Assembly: GCF_900167535.1 (NCBI RefSeq)
Contig: NZ_FUYE01000012.1
Coordinates: 1 to 64,000 of the forward strand
Reading direction: 5' to 3'
Source: Prosthecobacter debontii
GTDB lineage: Bacteria > Verrucomicrobiota > Verrucomicrobiia > Verrucomicrobiales > Verrucomicrobiaceae
Length of the DNA: 64,000 bases
Part shown: one piece after another, positions 27,309-35,997 of the stretch
Layout of the letters: every line of letters begins with the position of its first letter
Position numbering within the stretch: position 1 is the stretch's first letter
Position numbers and translations under genes: made by a program
Notes under the pieces: model-generated
Seen by the model: only the letters and a program-made list of their open reading frames with translations
What the model was told of the DNA's origin: nothing
The model's database searches: none

Positions 27309-28733
27309 ATGGGCAAAGAATACGACACCACTCCCCAGACCGTCCCGCATGTAGCGACGAAATATCGCACCATCTGCACACCGGTCCCTCATCCAGATTC
27401 AGTCCAACACATTGAGCGGAGTCGCAAGTATGAGCCCCTGTCCATGCGCGGCATGCCTCCCATCGTCTGGGATCGGGCCGAAGATATTTCGGTCTATGAC
27501 AAGTATGGTAACCGCTGGTTAGACTGGAGCAGCGGCGTGCTGGTGACCAATTGTGGTCACGGTGTGCCCGAGGTGCGTCAGGCGATCATTGATCAGGTCA
27601 ACAGCGGTTTGATTCACAACTACGTCTTCCCGAGCGAAGAGCGTCCTGAATTGGCCGAATTGATCGCCAGTGTTTCTCCAGAGCCGCTGAAGAAGGTGTT
27701 CCTCCTGAGCACTGGTAGCGAGGCCACCGAGTGCGCGATCAAGTTGAGCCGCGCGCACGGCATCGCAGTCGGTGGACGTGAAAAGATCGGCATCATTGGA
27801 TTCGAGCGTGGTTATCATGGACGCACTCTGGCTTCTCAGCAGGCGGGTGGTATGGCCGGGCAGAAGACCTGGATCGTGAATATGGACCCGGCCATCATCA
27901 ACGTGCCATTCCCGGATGGGTATTGGGAAGATGACAGCAGCTTCGATGGTTTCCTTCAGGCGGTGGAGAAAAGCGGCATGAAGCCCTCACAAATCGCGGG
28001 TGTGATCATGGAGAGCTATCAGGGTGTCGGTCCTGACTTCGCGCCGGTGGAATACATCCAGAAACTGCGTGCCTGGTGCACGGAGCATGACGTGGTGCTG
28101 ACCTTCGATGAAGTGCAGTCAGGCTTTGGCCGCACAGGTAAATTCTGGGCCTTTGAGCATTACGGCGTGGTGCCGGACCTCATCTGCTGTGGCAAGGGCA
28201 TCTCGTCATCCCTGCCTCTGAGTGCGGTGATCGGGCGTCCCGACATCATGGACCAGTTCCCGCCTGGGTCGATGACCAGCACGCATACAGGCAACCCCGT
28301 CTGCTGTGCCGCCGCTCTGGCCAACATCCGCAAGATCCTCAACGACGATCTCACGGGCAATGCGGCACGCTTGGAGCCTGTCCTCCTGGCCGCCTGCAAA
28401 GCCATTCAGGAGAAATACCCGGACGTGATCGGGAACGTGACTTGCGCCGGGCTGGTGGCCGGGATCCAGACGGTGAAGAAGGGCACAAAACAGCCTGACC
28501 ATGATCTGGCTCATCGAGTCATTGAACTCTGCTATCAAAAGGGGCTGCTGTTCTTCGCACCCGTGGGTGCCTGGGGCCAAACTGTGAAAATCTGTCCGCC
28601 ACTGACCATCCCACAGGAGGCTCTGGAGGAAGGCATCGCTGTCATGAGTGAAGCTTTTGATGAAGCTATTGACGAAATGTATGGCGAGGAAGAAGTCGAG
28701 GAAATCGACGAAGCGGTGGCTGAGCTTGTTTGA
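27309..28733 (+). CDS. Class III PLP-dependent aminotransferase
   Basis: 474-residue aminotransferase of the GABA/ornithine/acetylornithine group. The phosphate-binding STGSEAT is at about 135-140, ERGYHGRT at 166-172, the ring-contacting aspartate D267 in TFDEVQSGFGRTG and the Schiff-base lysine K296 in CCGKGISSSLPLSAV. The closest-looking group is 4-aminobutyrate aminotransferase, but the amino donor cannot be set from sequence. The C-terminus is unusually acidic (EEEVEEIDEAVAEL). The start at 27309 is preferred over an in-frame upstream start because the family start region lies close after it. Confidence 0.87.
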   Translation: MGKEYDTTPQTVPHVATKYRTICTPVPHPDSVQHIERSRKYEPLSMRGMPPIVWDRAEDISVYDKYGNRWLDWSSGVLVTNCGHGVPEVRQAIIDQVNSGLIHNYVFPSEERPELAELIASVSPEPLKKVFLLSTGSEATECAIKLSRAHGIAVGGREKIGIIGFERGYHGRTLASQQAGGMAGQKTWIVNMDPAIINVPFPDGYWEDDSSFDGFLQAVEKSGMKPSQIAGVIMESYQGVGPDFAPVEYIQKLRAWCTEHDVVLTFDEVQSGFGRTGKFWAFEHYGVVPDLICCGKGISSSLPLSAVIGRPDIMDQFPPGSMTSTHTGNPVCCAAALANIRKILNDDLTGNAARLEPVLLAACKAIQEKYPDVIGNVTCAGLVAGIQTVKKGTKQPDHDLAHRVIELCYQKGLLFFAPVGAWGQTVKICPPLTIPQEALEEGIAVMSEAFDEAIDEMYGEEEVEEIDEAVAELV

Positions 28734-28756
28734 TCCTTAACGATCACTGAAAAAAG

Positions 28757-28792
28757 AAAACCATGACCGTCGATCGCGGTCATGGTTTTTTG
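28757..28792. terminator. Bidirectional terminator between convergent genes
   Basis: A 13-bp perfect stem (28757-28769 with 28777-28789) closes a 7-base loop. The plus strand continues with T-residues and the other side is A-rich, so it can end both the aminotransferase transcript and the convergent dehydrogenase transcript. Confidence 0.9.
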
Positions 28793-28826
28793 TTGGGGAC
28801 GCTGGAAATGAAATTCGCAGAGGGGA

Positions 28827-29711
28827 TCAAGCGTGCCTGCCTTTGAAGGTCAGCTCGGCGATGCCGGATTTATCCAGCCCACCCAGGCCCAGGCTCACCA
28901 TCTTTTGGTATTGGGAGATGGTGGCATTGTTCAGAGGCAGCGTGAGGCCGACGCTCTCCGCCATGCCTCCGGCGATGCCGCTGTCCTTGGCCGCATGCTC
29001 GGCTGAGAACCAGCAATCGTGCTCACGGGCCACCATGTCGGCGCTATCGGTCTCCAGCACGCGGCTGTTGGCTCCGGTTTGGCTGAAGACTTCCCGGATC
29101 ATCTCGAGATCATGACCGAGGGCGGCGGCGAGTCCCAGGCCCTCGGCAAGGCCGGCGGTGTTGATGTTCATCACCATATTCACCAGGGCCTTCACCTCAG
29201 CGGCGCGGCCTGGGCCGCCGATGTAGCGGCGGTTGACGCTCATGTTTTCGAGCACGGGCAGGACCTTTTGATACACGGCTTCATCGCCGCCGAGCATGAG
29301 GTAGAGCTTGCCCTCACGGGCATGGCTGATGCTGGAGGCCATGCTGGCTTCCAGGCTATCGGCTCCGGCTTGTTTAGCGGCTTCGTAAATCTCGCGATGC
29401 ACGGTGGGAGAGACGGTGGCGCAATTGATGAAGATCTTGCCTGAGGCACCTTGCAGCAGGTTGTCACCCGGGCCGAAAAAGATGCCGCGCATGGCTTCAT
29501 CATTGGTGACGACGGTAAAGATGATGTCGGCGGCTGCGGTGACTTCGGCCAAAGTGGCGGGGGCGGCGCAGCTGAGCTCTGCGGCGAGGGAGTCTGACAG
29601 CAGGCGGTGGCTATCGTAAACCGCCGTGATGGGATAATCACATTCTTTGAGACGGCGAGCCATGTTGGCTCCCATTTTTCCGACTCCGACAAAGGCAATG
29701 GTTGGTTTCAT
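28827..29711 (-). CDS. NAD-binding beta-hydroxyacid dehydrogenase
   Basis: 294 residues of the 3-hydroxyisobutyrate/6-phosphogluconate dehydrogenase superfamily. The Rossmann dinucleotide motif is IAFVGVGKMGANMARRL (about 5-21). The substrate-binding ASMASSISHAREGKL segment keeps the S-S spacing of the family although the usual DAPVSGG is changed, and the catalytic lysine lies in EVKALVNMVMNINTAGLAEG. The altered substrate loop means the substrate is open: 3-hydroxyisobutyrate, tartronate semialdehyde or a related acid. It is convergent with the aminotransferase gene. Confidence 0.85.
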   Translation of the reverse strand: MKPTIAFVGVGKMGANMARRLKECDYPITAVYDSHRLLSDSLAAELSCAAPATLAEVTAAADIIFTVVTNDEAMRGIFFGPGDNLLQGASGKIFINCATVSPTVHREIYEAAKQAGADSLEASMASSISHAREGKLYLMLGGDEAVYQKVLPVLENMSVNRRYIGGPGRAAEVKALVNMVMNINTAGLAEGLGLAAALGHDLEMIREVFSQTGANSRVLETDSADMVAREHDCWFSAEHAAKDSGIAGGMAESVGLTLPLNNATISQYQKMVSLGLGGLDKSGIAELTFKGRHA

Positions 29712-29872
29712 ACAAGGAGATGCAAGCAGGTCTGACGTGAGCTTTGGAGAGAAACCCTCAGGCCGCCGTTTGGATTACGGTTCTAATCCGCTCCGGTGCA
29801 AGATTTTCTCGATCTGAGTTGGGTCAAAACAGTCAAGGCAATCCCGAGGCGGTCAGGAGAACTCACCCGTTT

Positions 29873-30418
29873 CTACGGCTGCGCTGAAGCGGTGAGATCG
29901 AAGGGGAAACTGGTCTCCCCTGGAAACAGCACGGAGAATTTGGGGTGCTCAACGCCGGATAGATAATTCCGAAACACGATGGCCAGCGGCGTGGCCTTCG
30001 TGGCGCGGATCCGCCAGCCTTTGCTGCCTTCAGGGACCGTCGTCTTCCAAGTCCCTGTCAGCACGACGATGTCGTCTTCGCTATCCAGAGGGGCACGGTC
30101 AAGACCGGTGAATTCAAAGCTGAACTCGGGTGTGATCTGCCCTGTCGGTTCGAAGATGAACTCGATGTATTTTTTAACCAGCTCTTGAGCCTTTGTTTTG
30201 AGTTCCGTGACACGTTCTGGGCTGAGGCTGGCCACGATGGGTTGCATCAGGGAAGGGGCGGTGTTGGGATCGGCTGAAAAACAGCGTGGATCGACCTCGA
30301 CCGTCAGTGTGCATTGGCCTTCGGGCGTAAAAAAGGTGCGAACAGGAATGTCCGGGACCGGGTGGCCATGGACGAAACTGGCAAGAAACAGGAGGAAAAG
30401 ACTCAGGCAGTTTTTCAT
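29873..30418 (-). CDS. Secreted protein of unknown function
   Basis: 181 residues with a clear signal peptide (MKNCLSLFLLFLASFVHG, cleavage near HGHP). The mature part is rich in beta-forming segments (VRTFFTPEGQCTLTVEVDPR, VVLTGTWKTTVP, SVLFPGETSFPFDL) with two cysteines that could form a disulfide. I recognise no family. It is transcribed divergently from the small secreted protein at 30518. Confidence 0.7.
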   Translation of the reverse strand: MKNCLSLFLLFLASFVHGHPVPDIPVRTFFTPEGQCTLTVEVDPRCFSADPNTAPSLMQPIVASLSPERVTELKTKAQELVKKYIEFIFEPTGQITPEFSFEFTGLDRAPLDSEDDIVVLTGTWKTTVPEGSKGWRIRATKATPLAIVFRNYLSGVEHPKFSVLFPGETSFPFDLTASAQP

Positions 30419-30517
30419 GGAATTTTAGGCTTGTATGCAAACAAACTTTATGATCAATCGTTGGATGAACTGCAACGTTTGTGGTTGCCTGTGTCCAACA
30501 ACAATCCTTCAAAATCT

Positions 30518-30784
30518 ATGAAAAAAGCTCTCGCTACTCTTGCTCTGGCCTCTCTGGCACTTGGTTCCGCTTACGCCGGTTGCGGCAAGGTGGTCACTAA
30601 CGAAGGCAAACTGAAGTCCTTCGACGCCTCTACGAAAGCCGTCGTCGTCGTGGAAGGCGGTAAAGAAGTCAAACTGACGCTCACCCCATCCTCCAAAGGT
30701 GCTGAAGAGGCTGAAGGTCTCGTGGGTAAGAAAGTCAAAGTGGACAGCGAACACGGTAAGATCACCAGCATCGCCAAGGCGTAA
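30518..30784 (+). CDS. Small secreted protein of unknown function
   Basis: 88 residues with signal peptide MKKALATLALASLALGSAYA. The mature part is about 68 residues, predicted as a small beta-barrel by its alternating pattern (KLKSFDASTKAVVVVEGGKE, GLVGKKVKVDSEHGKITSI), reminiscent of OB/KOW-like folds. A single cysteine follows the cleavage site (AGCGK). The ATG at 30518 is chosen because it begins the signal peptide. A strong terminator follows, so it is probably a single, well-expressed gene. Confidence 0.8.
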   Translation: MKKALATLALASLALGSAYAGCGKVVTNEGKLKSFDASTKAVVVVEGGKEVKLTLTPSSKGAEEAEGLVGKKVKVDSEHGKITSIAKA

Positions 30785-30810
30785 TCAGCCCCATTCATTG
30801 TCTTGGAAAA

Positions 30811-30845
30811 GGCTCGGCAGAAATGCCGGGCCTTTTTTGTTTTTG
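30811..30845 (+). terminator. Intrinsic terminator after the small secreted protein gene
   Basis: A 9-bp stem with one G-U pair (30811-30819 with 30824-30832) and a GAAA tetraloop is followed by TTTTTTGTTTTT. Confidence 0.92.
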
Positions 30846-30883
30846 GGGACAAATCAGCGGGCTTGGCGTCGTTGTCTGGAGCC

Positions 30884-32311
30884 ATGCGTTATCTTTTAGC
30901 TGCCGTTTGTCTCAGTCTAGCTTCCCTCGTTCAAGCTGCCAATCAGCCGAATATCGTCGTCATCTTCATGGACGATATGGGGTATGCCGACGTGAGTTGT
31001 TTCGGTGCGCAGGGCTATACGACTCCGAACATTGATCGCTTGGCTCAAGAAGGGCGGAAATTCACCAACTTTCATGTGCCACAGCCCGTCTGCAGTGCCT
31101 CCAGGGCTGGCTTACTGACCGGTTGCTACCCGAATCGCATCGGCATTCATGGGGCGCTCTCCCCGAAAGCGACACACGGCCTCAGTGCTGATGAAATGAC
31201 CCTGGCCGAACTGGTGAAGCAAAAAGGCTATGCCACGGCTGCTGTCGGCAAGTGGCACCTGGGGCACTTACCGCCCTTTTTACCCACCCAGCATGGCTTC
31301 GATGAGTATTACGGCCTGCCGTATTCCAATGACATGTGGCCATTTCACCCCGAGGCCAAGCCTGGTTCTTATCCCAAGTTACCGATGATCGAAAACGATC
31401 ACGTCGTGGATGAGGAGGTGACGCCCGAGGATCAAACCCGCCTAACGACGGATTACACCACGAAAGCGGTCGGTTTCATTGATCGAAACAAAGATAAGCC
31501 GTTCTTTCTTTATCTGGCACACAGCATGGTGCACGTGCCCCTTTATGTGAGTGAGAAGTATAACGGGAAGTCGGGTAAAGGATTGTTTGCCGACGTGATG
31601 ATGGAGGTGGATTGGTCCGTGGGGCAGGTGATGCAAGCGTTGGAGAAAAATGGCTTGAAGGACAATACCTGGGTGATTTTCACCTCCGACAACGGCCCGT
31701 GGCTAAGCTATGGCGATCACGCGGGCTCTGCGGGAATCTTGCGTGAAGGGAAGGGGACCATCTGGGAAGGCGGCACCCGTGTGACGGGTATCATGCGCTG
31801 GCCAGAGCAGATCCCTGCGGGCACGACCACAGACACCATGATGATGACGATCGATCTGCTACCCACCGTGGCGGCTGTGATCGGTGCCGATTTACCCGAT
31901 CATCCCATTGATGGCATGAATGTGTGGCCCATCATTCATGGCGAGGAAGGGGCGAAAAACCCGCATGATAGCTATGCCTTCTATTACCATCAAAATGAAC
32001 TCCAAGCCGTGACCAGTGGCGATGGACGCTGGAAACTCATCCTGCCACATACCTTTCGCACGCTGGGAAATCAGTCCAAGGCCACCGGAGGCAAGCCTGT
32101 GAAATATCAGCCTGAAAAAGTCCTGGAAGCTGAGCTCTACGATCTTTACGCAGACCTCAGTGAGTCAAAAAATCTCGCTGCTCAGAGCCCTGAAATAATG
32201 GCCGAATTGCAAAAGCAAGCGGTGCTAATCCGTGCCGAATTGGGTGACCAATTAATGAAGATGCCGCGTGGAAAAGGCACTCGAGAAGCTGGTCATGCAT
32301 TGGCAAAGTAA
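30884..32311 (+). CDS. Secreted formylglycine-type sulfatase
   Basis: 475 residues with signal peptide MRYLLAAVCLSLASLVQA. Arylsulfatase features in order: metal site IVVIFMDDMGYADV, the modification motif C-S-A-S-R in PVCSASRAGLLTG (cysteine becomes formylglycine), AAVGKWHLGH, FTSDNGPWLSYGDHAGSAG and the C-terminal WKLILP region. The modified cysteine is within the usual CxxxR core, with Ala-Ser instead of the more common Pro-Ser, so maturation by a formylglycine-generating enzyme is expected. The sulfated substrate is unknown. The start at 30884 gives the signal peptide. Confidence 0.9.
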   Translation: MRYLLAAVCLSLASLVQAANQPNIVVIFMDDMGYADVSCFGAQGYTTPNIDRLAQEGRKFTNFHVPQPVCSASRAGLLTGCYPNRIGIHGALSPKATHGLSADEMTLAELVKQKGYATAAVGKWHLGHLPPFLPTQHGFDEYYGLPYSNDMWPFHPEAKPGSYPKLPMIENDHVVDEEVTPEDQTRLTTDYTTKAVGFIDRNKDKPFFLYLAHSMVHVPLYVSEKYNGKSGKGLFADVMMEVDWSVGQVMQALEKNGLKDNTWVIFTSDNGPWLSYGDHAGSAGILREGKGTIWEGGTRVTGIMRWPEQIPAGTTTDTMMMTIDLLPTVAAVIGADLPDHPIDGMNVWPIIHGEEGAKNPHDSYAFYYHQNELQAVTSGDGRWKLILPHTFRTLGNQSKATGGKPVKYQPEKVLEAELYDLYADLSESKNLAAQSPEIMAELQKQAVLIRAELGDQLMKMPRGKGTREAGHALAK

Positions 32312-32548
32312 ATACGTTGTGATTCAGCATTGAGTTGGGACGCTCCTATCGAAGGAGGTAAGGCGGCACCTGAGCGTGCCTTCTGAGGCCATTTTTCCCT
32401 GATTTCAGGCCTTTTCGGTTACTTTTTCGAAGTTTCCGAAAATCGCGTCTTGCTGCTTGAGGCCCTTTGCGGATAAAAATAAAAAATCCCTTCTGTGCAG
32501 CAACCCACGGGCCGAAACAGAAAAGGAAATTTCCCCCCCCCAGCCATC
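32312..32548. other. Intergenic region ahead of the pilus-like cluster, 237 bp
   Basis: It should carry the promoter of the Amuc_1102-like gene. I see a weak hairpin GGCAC-CTGAGC-GTGCC (about 32364-32380), an unattached AAGGAGGT (about 32354) and a run of nine C directly upstream of the start codon. No gene is supported. Confidence 0.5.
32533..32541 (+). repeat. Nine-C homopolymer between the ribosome-binding site and start codon
   Basis: A C9 run lies 7 bp before the ATG at 32549 and after AAAAGGAAA, the only purine-rich sequence that could bind the ribosome. Slippage would change the spacing between this sequence and the start codon. It is the longest mononucleotide run I noticed in the window. 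Confidence 0.85.
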
Positions 32549-33163
32549 ATGAAAATTCACACAGCTCTCGCTATTCTCGCGTTCGGTGTCGGCACAGCAA
32601 GTGCCCAGACAGCTGCCCCCGCCGTCAAAGTGGATGGTGGAAAATTGGAAATCAAATCCATCCAAACGCCTCAGTTCCAAGCTAGCAATGTTGGCGAAAA
32701 GCGCTGGCGGCCCAAAGATTGGATGGAAGTGGATTTTTCTTTCCAGATCAAGCTCCCTCAATCTGCCGGTGGCAGGAACGGGGCGCTGGACTCCCTGGCG
32801 GTGACTTACTACATCGCGCTGAATGCGCAGACGAAAGATGGCAAATACGAAGTCATCAAAGGGGCCTTCAATTACGTCGATATTCCCGCATCTGAAGATT
32901 GCCATGCACTGGCTTATGTGAGCCCGGCGACATTGCGCCGTTTGCTTCAGAAAGATGGTTTTACCCCCTCTGACATCAAGGCTTGGGGTTATGAAGTGAC
33001 GGTCGGAGGACAGCGCATCGAGGGCAATTCCAGCATGGGAAAAGCTCCGTGGTGGGAAAAGACAGAGAGTTTCTCCATGAACGAAGGTGTGATGCTGGCG
33101 AAGACCGAGACCCCTTTTGGTATCCTGTGGGGTGATTACGACGTCAGCGCCAAGAAGCAGTAA
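32549..33163 (+). CDS. Amuc_1102-like protein of the pilus-like cluster
   Basis: 204 residues with signal peptide MKIHTALAILAFGVGTASA. The mature domain is beta-rich (MEVDFSFQIKLPQSAGG, VTYYIALNAQTKDGKYEVIK, WGYEVTVGGQRIEG). Its position at the head of a cluster matching Amuc_1102-1098 and its general pattern identify it as the Amuc_1102 counterpart; that Akkermansia protein is reported to have an immunoglobulin-like fold related to archaeal pilus proteins. The ATG at 32549 is chosen for the signal peptide. PilM follows after 50 bp. Confidence 0.75.
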   Translation: MKIHTALAILAFGVGTASAQTAAPAVKVDGGKLEIKSIQTPQFQASNVGEKRWRPKDWMEVDFSFQIKLPQSAGGRNGALDSLAVTYYIALNAQTKDGKYEVIKGAFNYVDIPASEDCHALAYVSPATLRRLLQKDGFTPSDIKAWGYEVTVGGQRIEGNSSMGKAPWWEKTESFSMNEGVMLAKTETPFGILWGDYDVSAKKQ

Positions 33164-33213
33164 TCCCTGCTTTCTCATCTCTTCTTTAAAGCAGGCTTTA
33201 GAAATAAAATAGC

Positions 33214-34941
33214 ATGGCAGACAGCAAAAGCATAGCGGTCCTGAATCTCGGCTCACAGAGGTTGTCAGGTGCCATTTTCGGTAAATCAGGGGGCGACCTC
33301 GTGCTGAAGAAATACGAGTTCATCGACATGACGGGAGATCCCACGGTCGATACCTCCCGGATTCCTCAGTTGAAAGTGGGTGTCCAGGAGCTTGTGGATC
33401 GCCTCAAGATCAAAGGGAGTTCCGTTTGCTACGCTGTGGCCGGCCACACCGTGTTTTCCCGTTTCGTTAAGCTGCCTCCCGTTCAGGGGGATCGGATGGA
33501 TCAGATCGTCGAGTTCGAAGCTCGCCAGAATGTGCCTTTCCCGATCAACGAAGTGACTTGGGACTATGAAGTGGTCTCCGAAATGGGTGAGACTGAAGTG
33601 GTTATCGTGGCGATCAAATCGGATTCTCTCAATGAGATTAACGATACCGTCGCCGGAGCAGGTCTGAAGACGAGTTGCGTTGATCTGGCTCCACTCGCCC
33701 TGTTCAATGCTTTCCGTTACAGTTATCCCGATGTGGATGAGCCTGTGGTGATTATTGATCTCGGAGCTCGGTCAACGAACCTTGTCTTCATCGAAGATGG
33801 TCGATTCTTCACCCGCAACGTTTTGGTCGGTGGCGCAACCATCACCAATTCGGTTTCCAAGGAATTTGGCATTGGTTTCGGTGATGCAGAGCAGCAGAAG
33901 CTTTCGGTCGGTTACGTCGCCCAAGGCGGTGCTGTTGAAGAGGATTCTGACCCCGCCATTGCTGCTTTGTCGAAGGTGATTCGTAACTCGGCAACGAGAC
34001 TGCATGGGGAGATCATGCGCACGATCAACTACTACCGCACTCAGCAGGGTGGTTCCCAGCCGAAACGGGTGTTTGTCTGTGGGGGCGGCGCCCTTCTCGG
34101 CAACATGGCCCTTTTCTTGGAAGAGAAGCTGAAGCTTCCGGTGGAAGTCTTCAATCCTCTCCGAGGCGTTCAGTTGGCGGGAGTCAGTGCAGATGCAGTC
34201 GCCGCTGATGCCCCTTTCATGGGCGAATTGGTGGGCTTGGCTCTGCGTTCCTCGGGGGGGTGCCCTTCCGAGATTGAATTGGTGCCAGATGTTGTCGCCA
34301 ATGCTCGTGATGCAGCCCGCCGTGCCCCAGCCTTGATCACTGCAGGCCTCTGCTTGTGGGCAGCTCTAGGGGCTGGAATGATGTATTTCAAGAATACGGA
34401 GCGTGTGACCCAGGAGAAGCTGAGCGCCATGCAGGCTGAGAATAATGGCCTCATTGGGATCGCGAATCAAATTCGAGCCCTTGATGGGGTGCAGGCACAA
34501 TCCATCGCGATGGTTCAACCGCTGATGGAAGCCGTGGGCGATCGTTCCTACTGGGTGCGCTTGCTCAGCGAGATGAATGGTAAGTTCGAAAATGACCTCA
34601 TCTGGTTGACCACCATTGAACCCTTGAAGGATGGCAAGCCATTGACACCGCCCCTCTTCGGTCAAGAAGAGAGTGCTGCCGCAGAGAGCCCGACGAAGCC
34701 CAAAGCTGGCCAGGCCCCTGTTTACGAATTGCGCATTCAAGGCCTTTATCGCAAAAACGATGAGGGGGAACAAGTGGTTTACCGCTTCGCCAGCGCCTTA
34801 GCTAAGATGAGCTGGTTTGCCGCTGATAAGTTTGAAGAAAAGCGTGCCAATTTCGTGAGCGCCGAGAGCGGTGTCGAAGAAGACCGCTATGCTTATAAGT
34901 TTAACATCAAGCTGCCCCTGAAGCAGCCCATGCAGTTCTAA
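33214..34941 (+). CDS. PilM/PilN fusion, type IV pilus-like assembly protein (Amuc_1101-like)
   Basis: 575 residues. The N-terminal actin-like PilM ATPase domain spans about 1-350 (SIAVLNLGSQRLSGAIF, VVIIDLGARSTNLVFIEDGR, RVFVCGGGALLGNM). One membrane segment at about 373-390 (ALITAGLCLWAALGAGMMYF) and a C-terminal PilN-like domain (about 395-575) follow. In type IV pilus systems PilM and PilN are separate and bind each other to form the inner-membrane platform; here they are joined. Amuc_1101 is the Akkermansia counterpart. The next gene starts 3 bp after the stop. Confidence 0.87.
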   Translation: MADSKSIAVLNLGSQRLSGAIFGKSGGDLVLKKYEFIDMTGDPTVDTSRIPQLKVGVQELVDRLKIKGSSVCYAVAGHTVFSRFVKLPPVQGDRMDQIVEFEARQNVPFPINEVTWDYEVVSEMGETEVVIVAIKSDSLNEINDTVAGAGLKTSCVDLAPLALFNAFRYSYPDVDEPVVIIDLGARSTNLVFIEDGRFFTRNVLVGGATITNSVSKEFGIGFGDAEQQKLSVGYVAQGGAVEEDSDPAIAALSKVIRNSATRLHGEIMRTINYYRTQQGGSQPKRVFVCGGGALLGNMALFLEEKLKLPVEVFNPLRGVQLAGVSADAVAADAPFMGELVGLALRSSGGCPSEIELVPDVVANARDAARRAPALITAGLCLWAALGAGMMYFKNTERVTQEKLSAMQAENNGLIGIANQIRALDGVQAQSIAMVQPLMEAVGDRSYWVRLLSEMNGKFENDLIWLTTIEPLKDGKPLTPPLFGQEESAAAESPTKPKAGQAPVYELRIQGLYRKNDEGEQVVYRFASALAKMSWFAADKFEEKRANFVSAESGVEEDRYAYKFNIKLPLKQPMQF

Positions 34942-34944
34942 AAA

Positions 34945-35955
34945 ATGAGTTGGATCCAACAAAACAAAGGGCCGGCTGCCATCCTCGGCGTCACGGCGGC
35001 AGGCGTGGCAGGTCTCGGTTACATGCTGTTTTCCTCCTATTCCAGCTACTCCGCTACCCTGGAGCAGTTTGATTCGGTCAACACCAGCATTGCGGCCATG
35101 AAGAGTGCTGCGCTGGCACCCACTCCAGAAAACCTGGCTCTCAAGCAGAGCTTGGTGAAAGAGTTTACGGACGCCACCGGGCGTCTGTCGCTGGTGCTCA
35201 ATAAGCTTCAGGTTAACAATGCGCCGACGACTGATACGGAGTTCCAGGCGAAGCTGAAGGCCAAGATTGCGGAATCACGCAAGACCGCCGCCGATCACGG
35301 CATGGGATTGCCTGCCGTTTATAATTTGGCCTTTGATCGCTACACCGGGGAATTGCCCAAGTCTAACGATGAAGCGACCGCACTTTCTGGTTATCTGGAT
35401 GCGGTGGACACGCTTGTAAATACCTTCGCAAAAGCCGGAGTTAAGCAGCTTGAGATGCTGGAGCGTTCCGAACTGGATTCCGAAAAAGCGGCATCCACAA
35501 AGCCTGCTCCTCGTGCTGCGCAGACCCGTCCAGGTGTCCCCGGGCGTCCGGGTGCCCCAGCTGCGGCTGCTCCGAAGCTTTCAGAGCGCCGTCAGGTTAA
35601 AGTTCTGCTCACTTTGGATCAAGCCGCTCTTCAGATTCTTCTGAGCAATCTGGCAAGCCCTTCAGAAATGCCCTACTTCACAGTGGTGCGTTTACTGCGC
35701 ATTGAGAATGAACGTAAGGATGGGCCGCTTCGTTCCGAAGCAAATGTCCCTGCACCGGCTCAAGCTGTGTCTGAAGACGGTGTCTCCGCCCCGCTCGTCC
35801 CAACTGAAAATCAGGCGGTAACGACGACCAGAGCAGCGGAGCCTGCACCGGTGGATTCTGTAGCCGTTCTTGGTAACGAGAAGCTCAGGGTCTTCATGGA
35901 GATTGACTTGGTTTACTTCTTGAACGCTCAAACTGCCAATGCTGGCACCAAGTGA
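34945..35955 (+). CDS. Amuc_1100-like membrane-anchored envelope protein
   Basis: 336 residues, similar to the 317 of Amuc_1100. The start MSWIQQNKGPAAILGVTAAG resembles that protein, followed by one membrane segment (about 10-30), an alpha-helical stalk, a Pro/Ala-rich linker (about 188-215) and a beta-rich domain ending with VFMEIDLVYFLNAQ. Amuc_1100 is known as an outer-surface immune-modulating protein of Akkermansia; the fold resembles PilO/GspM-type pilus platform proteins. Position between PilM/N and the secretin supports a PilO-like role. Confidence 0.82.
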   Translation: MSWIQQNKGPAAILGVTAAGVAGLGYMLFSSYSSYSATLEQFDSVNTSIAAMKSAALAPTPENLALKQSLVKEFTDATGRLSLVLNKLQVNNAPTTDTEFQAKLKAKIAESRKTAADHGMGLPAVYNLAFDRYTGELPKSNDEATALSGYLDAVDTLVNTFAKAGVKQLEMLERSELDSEKAASTKPAPRAAQTRPGVPGRPGAPAAAAPKLSERRQVKVLLTLDQAALQILLSNLASPSEMPYFTVVRLLRIENERKDGPLRSEANVPAPAQAVSEDGVSAPLVPTENQAVTTTRAAEPAPVDSVAVLGNEKLRVFMEIDLVYFLNAQTANAGTK

Positions 35956-35997
35956 AGTCGAGAGATCGTCATCACGACCTAAAATCAAATTTGTGAT

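Noticed and set aside
32354-32400. AAGGAGGT followed by an 8-codon GTG frame before the pilus-like cluster
   Set aside because: The spacing to GTG (about 16 nt) is too long for efficient initiation and the peptide is too short to support; it may be coincidence.
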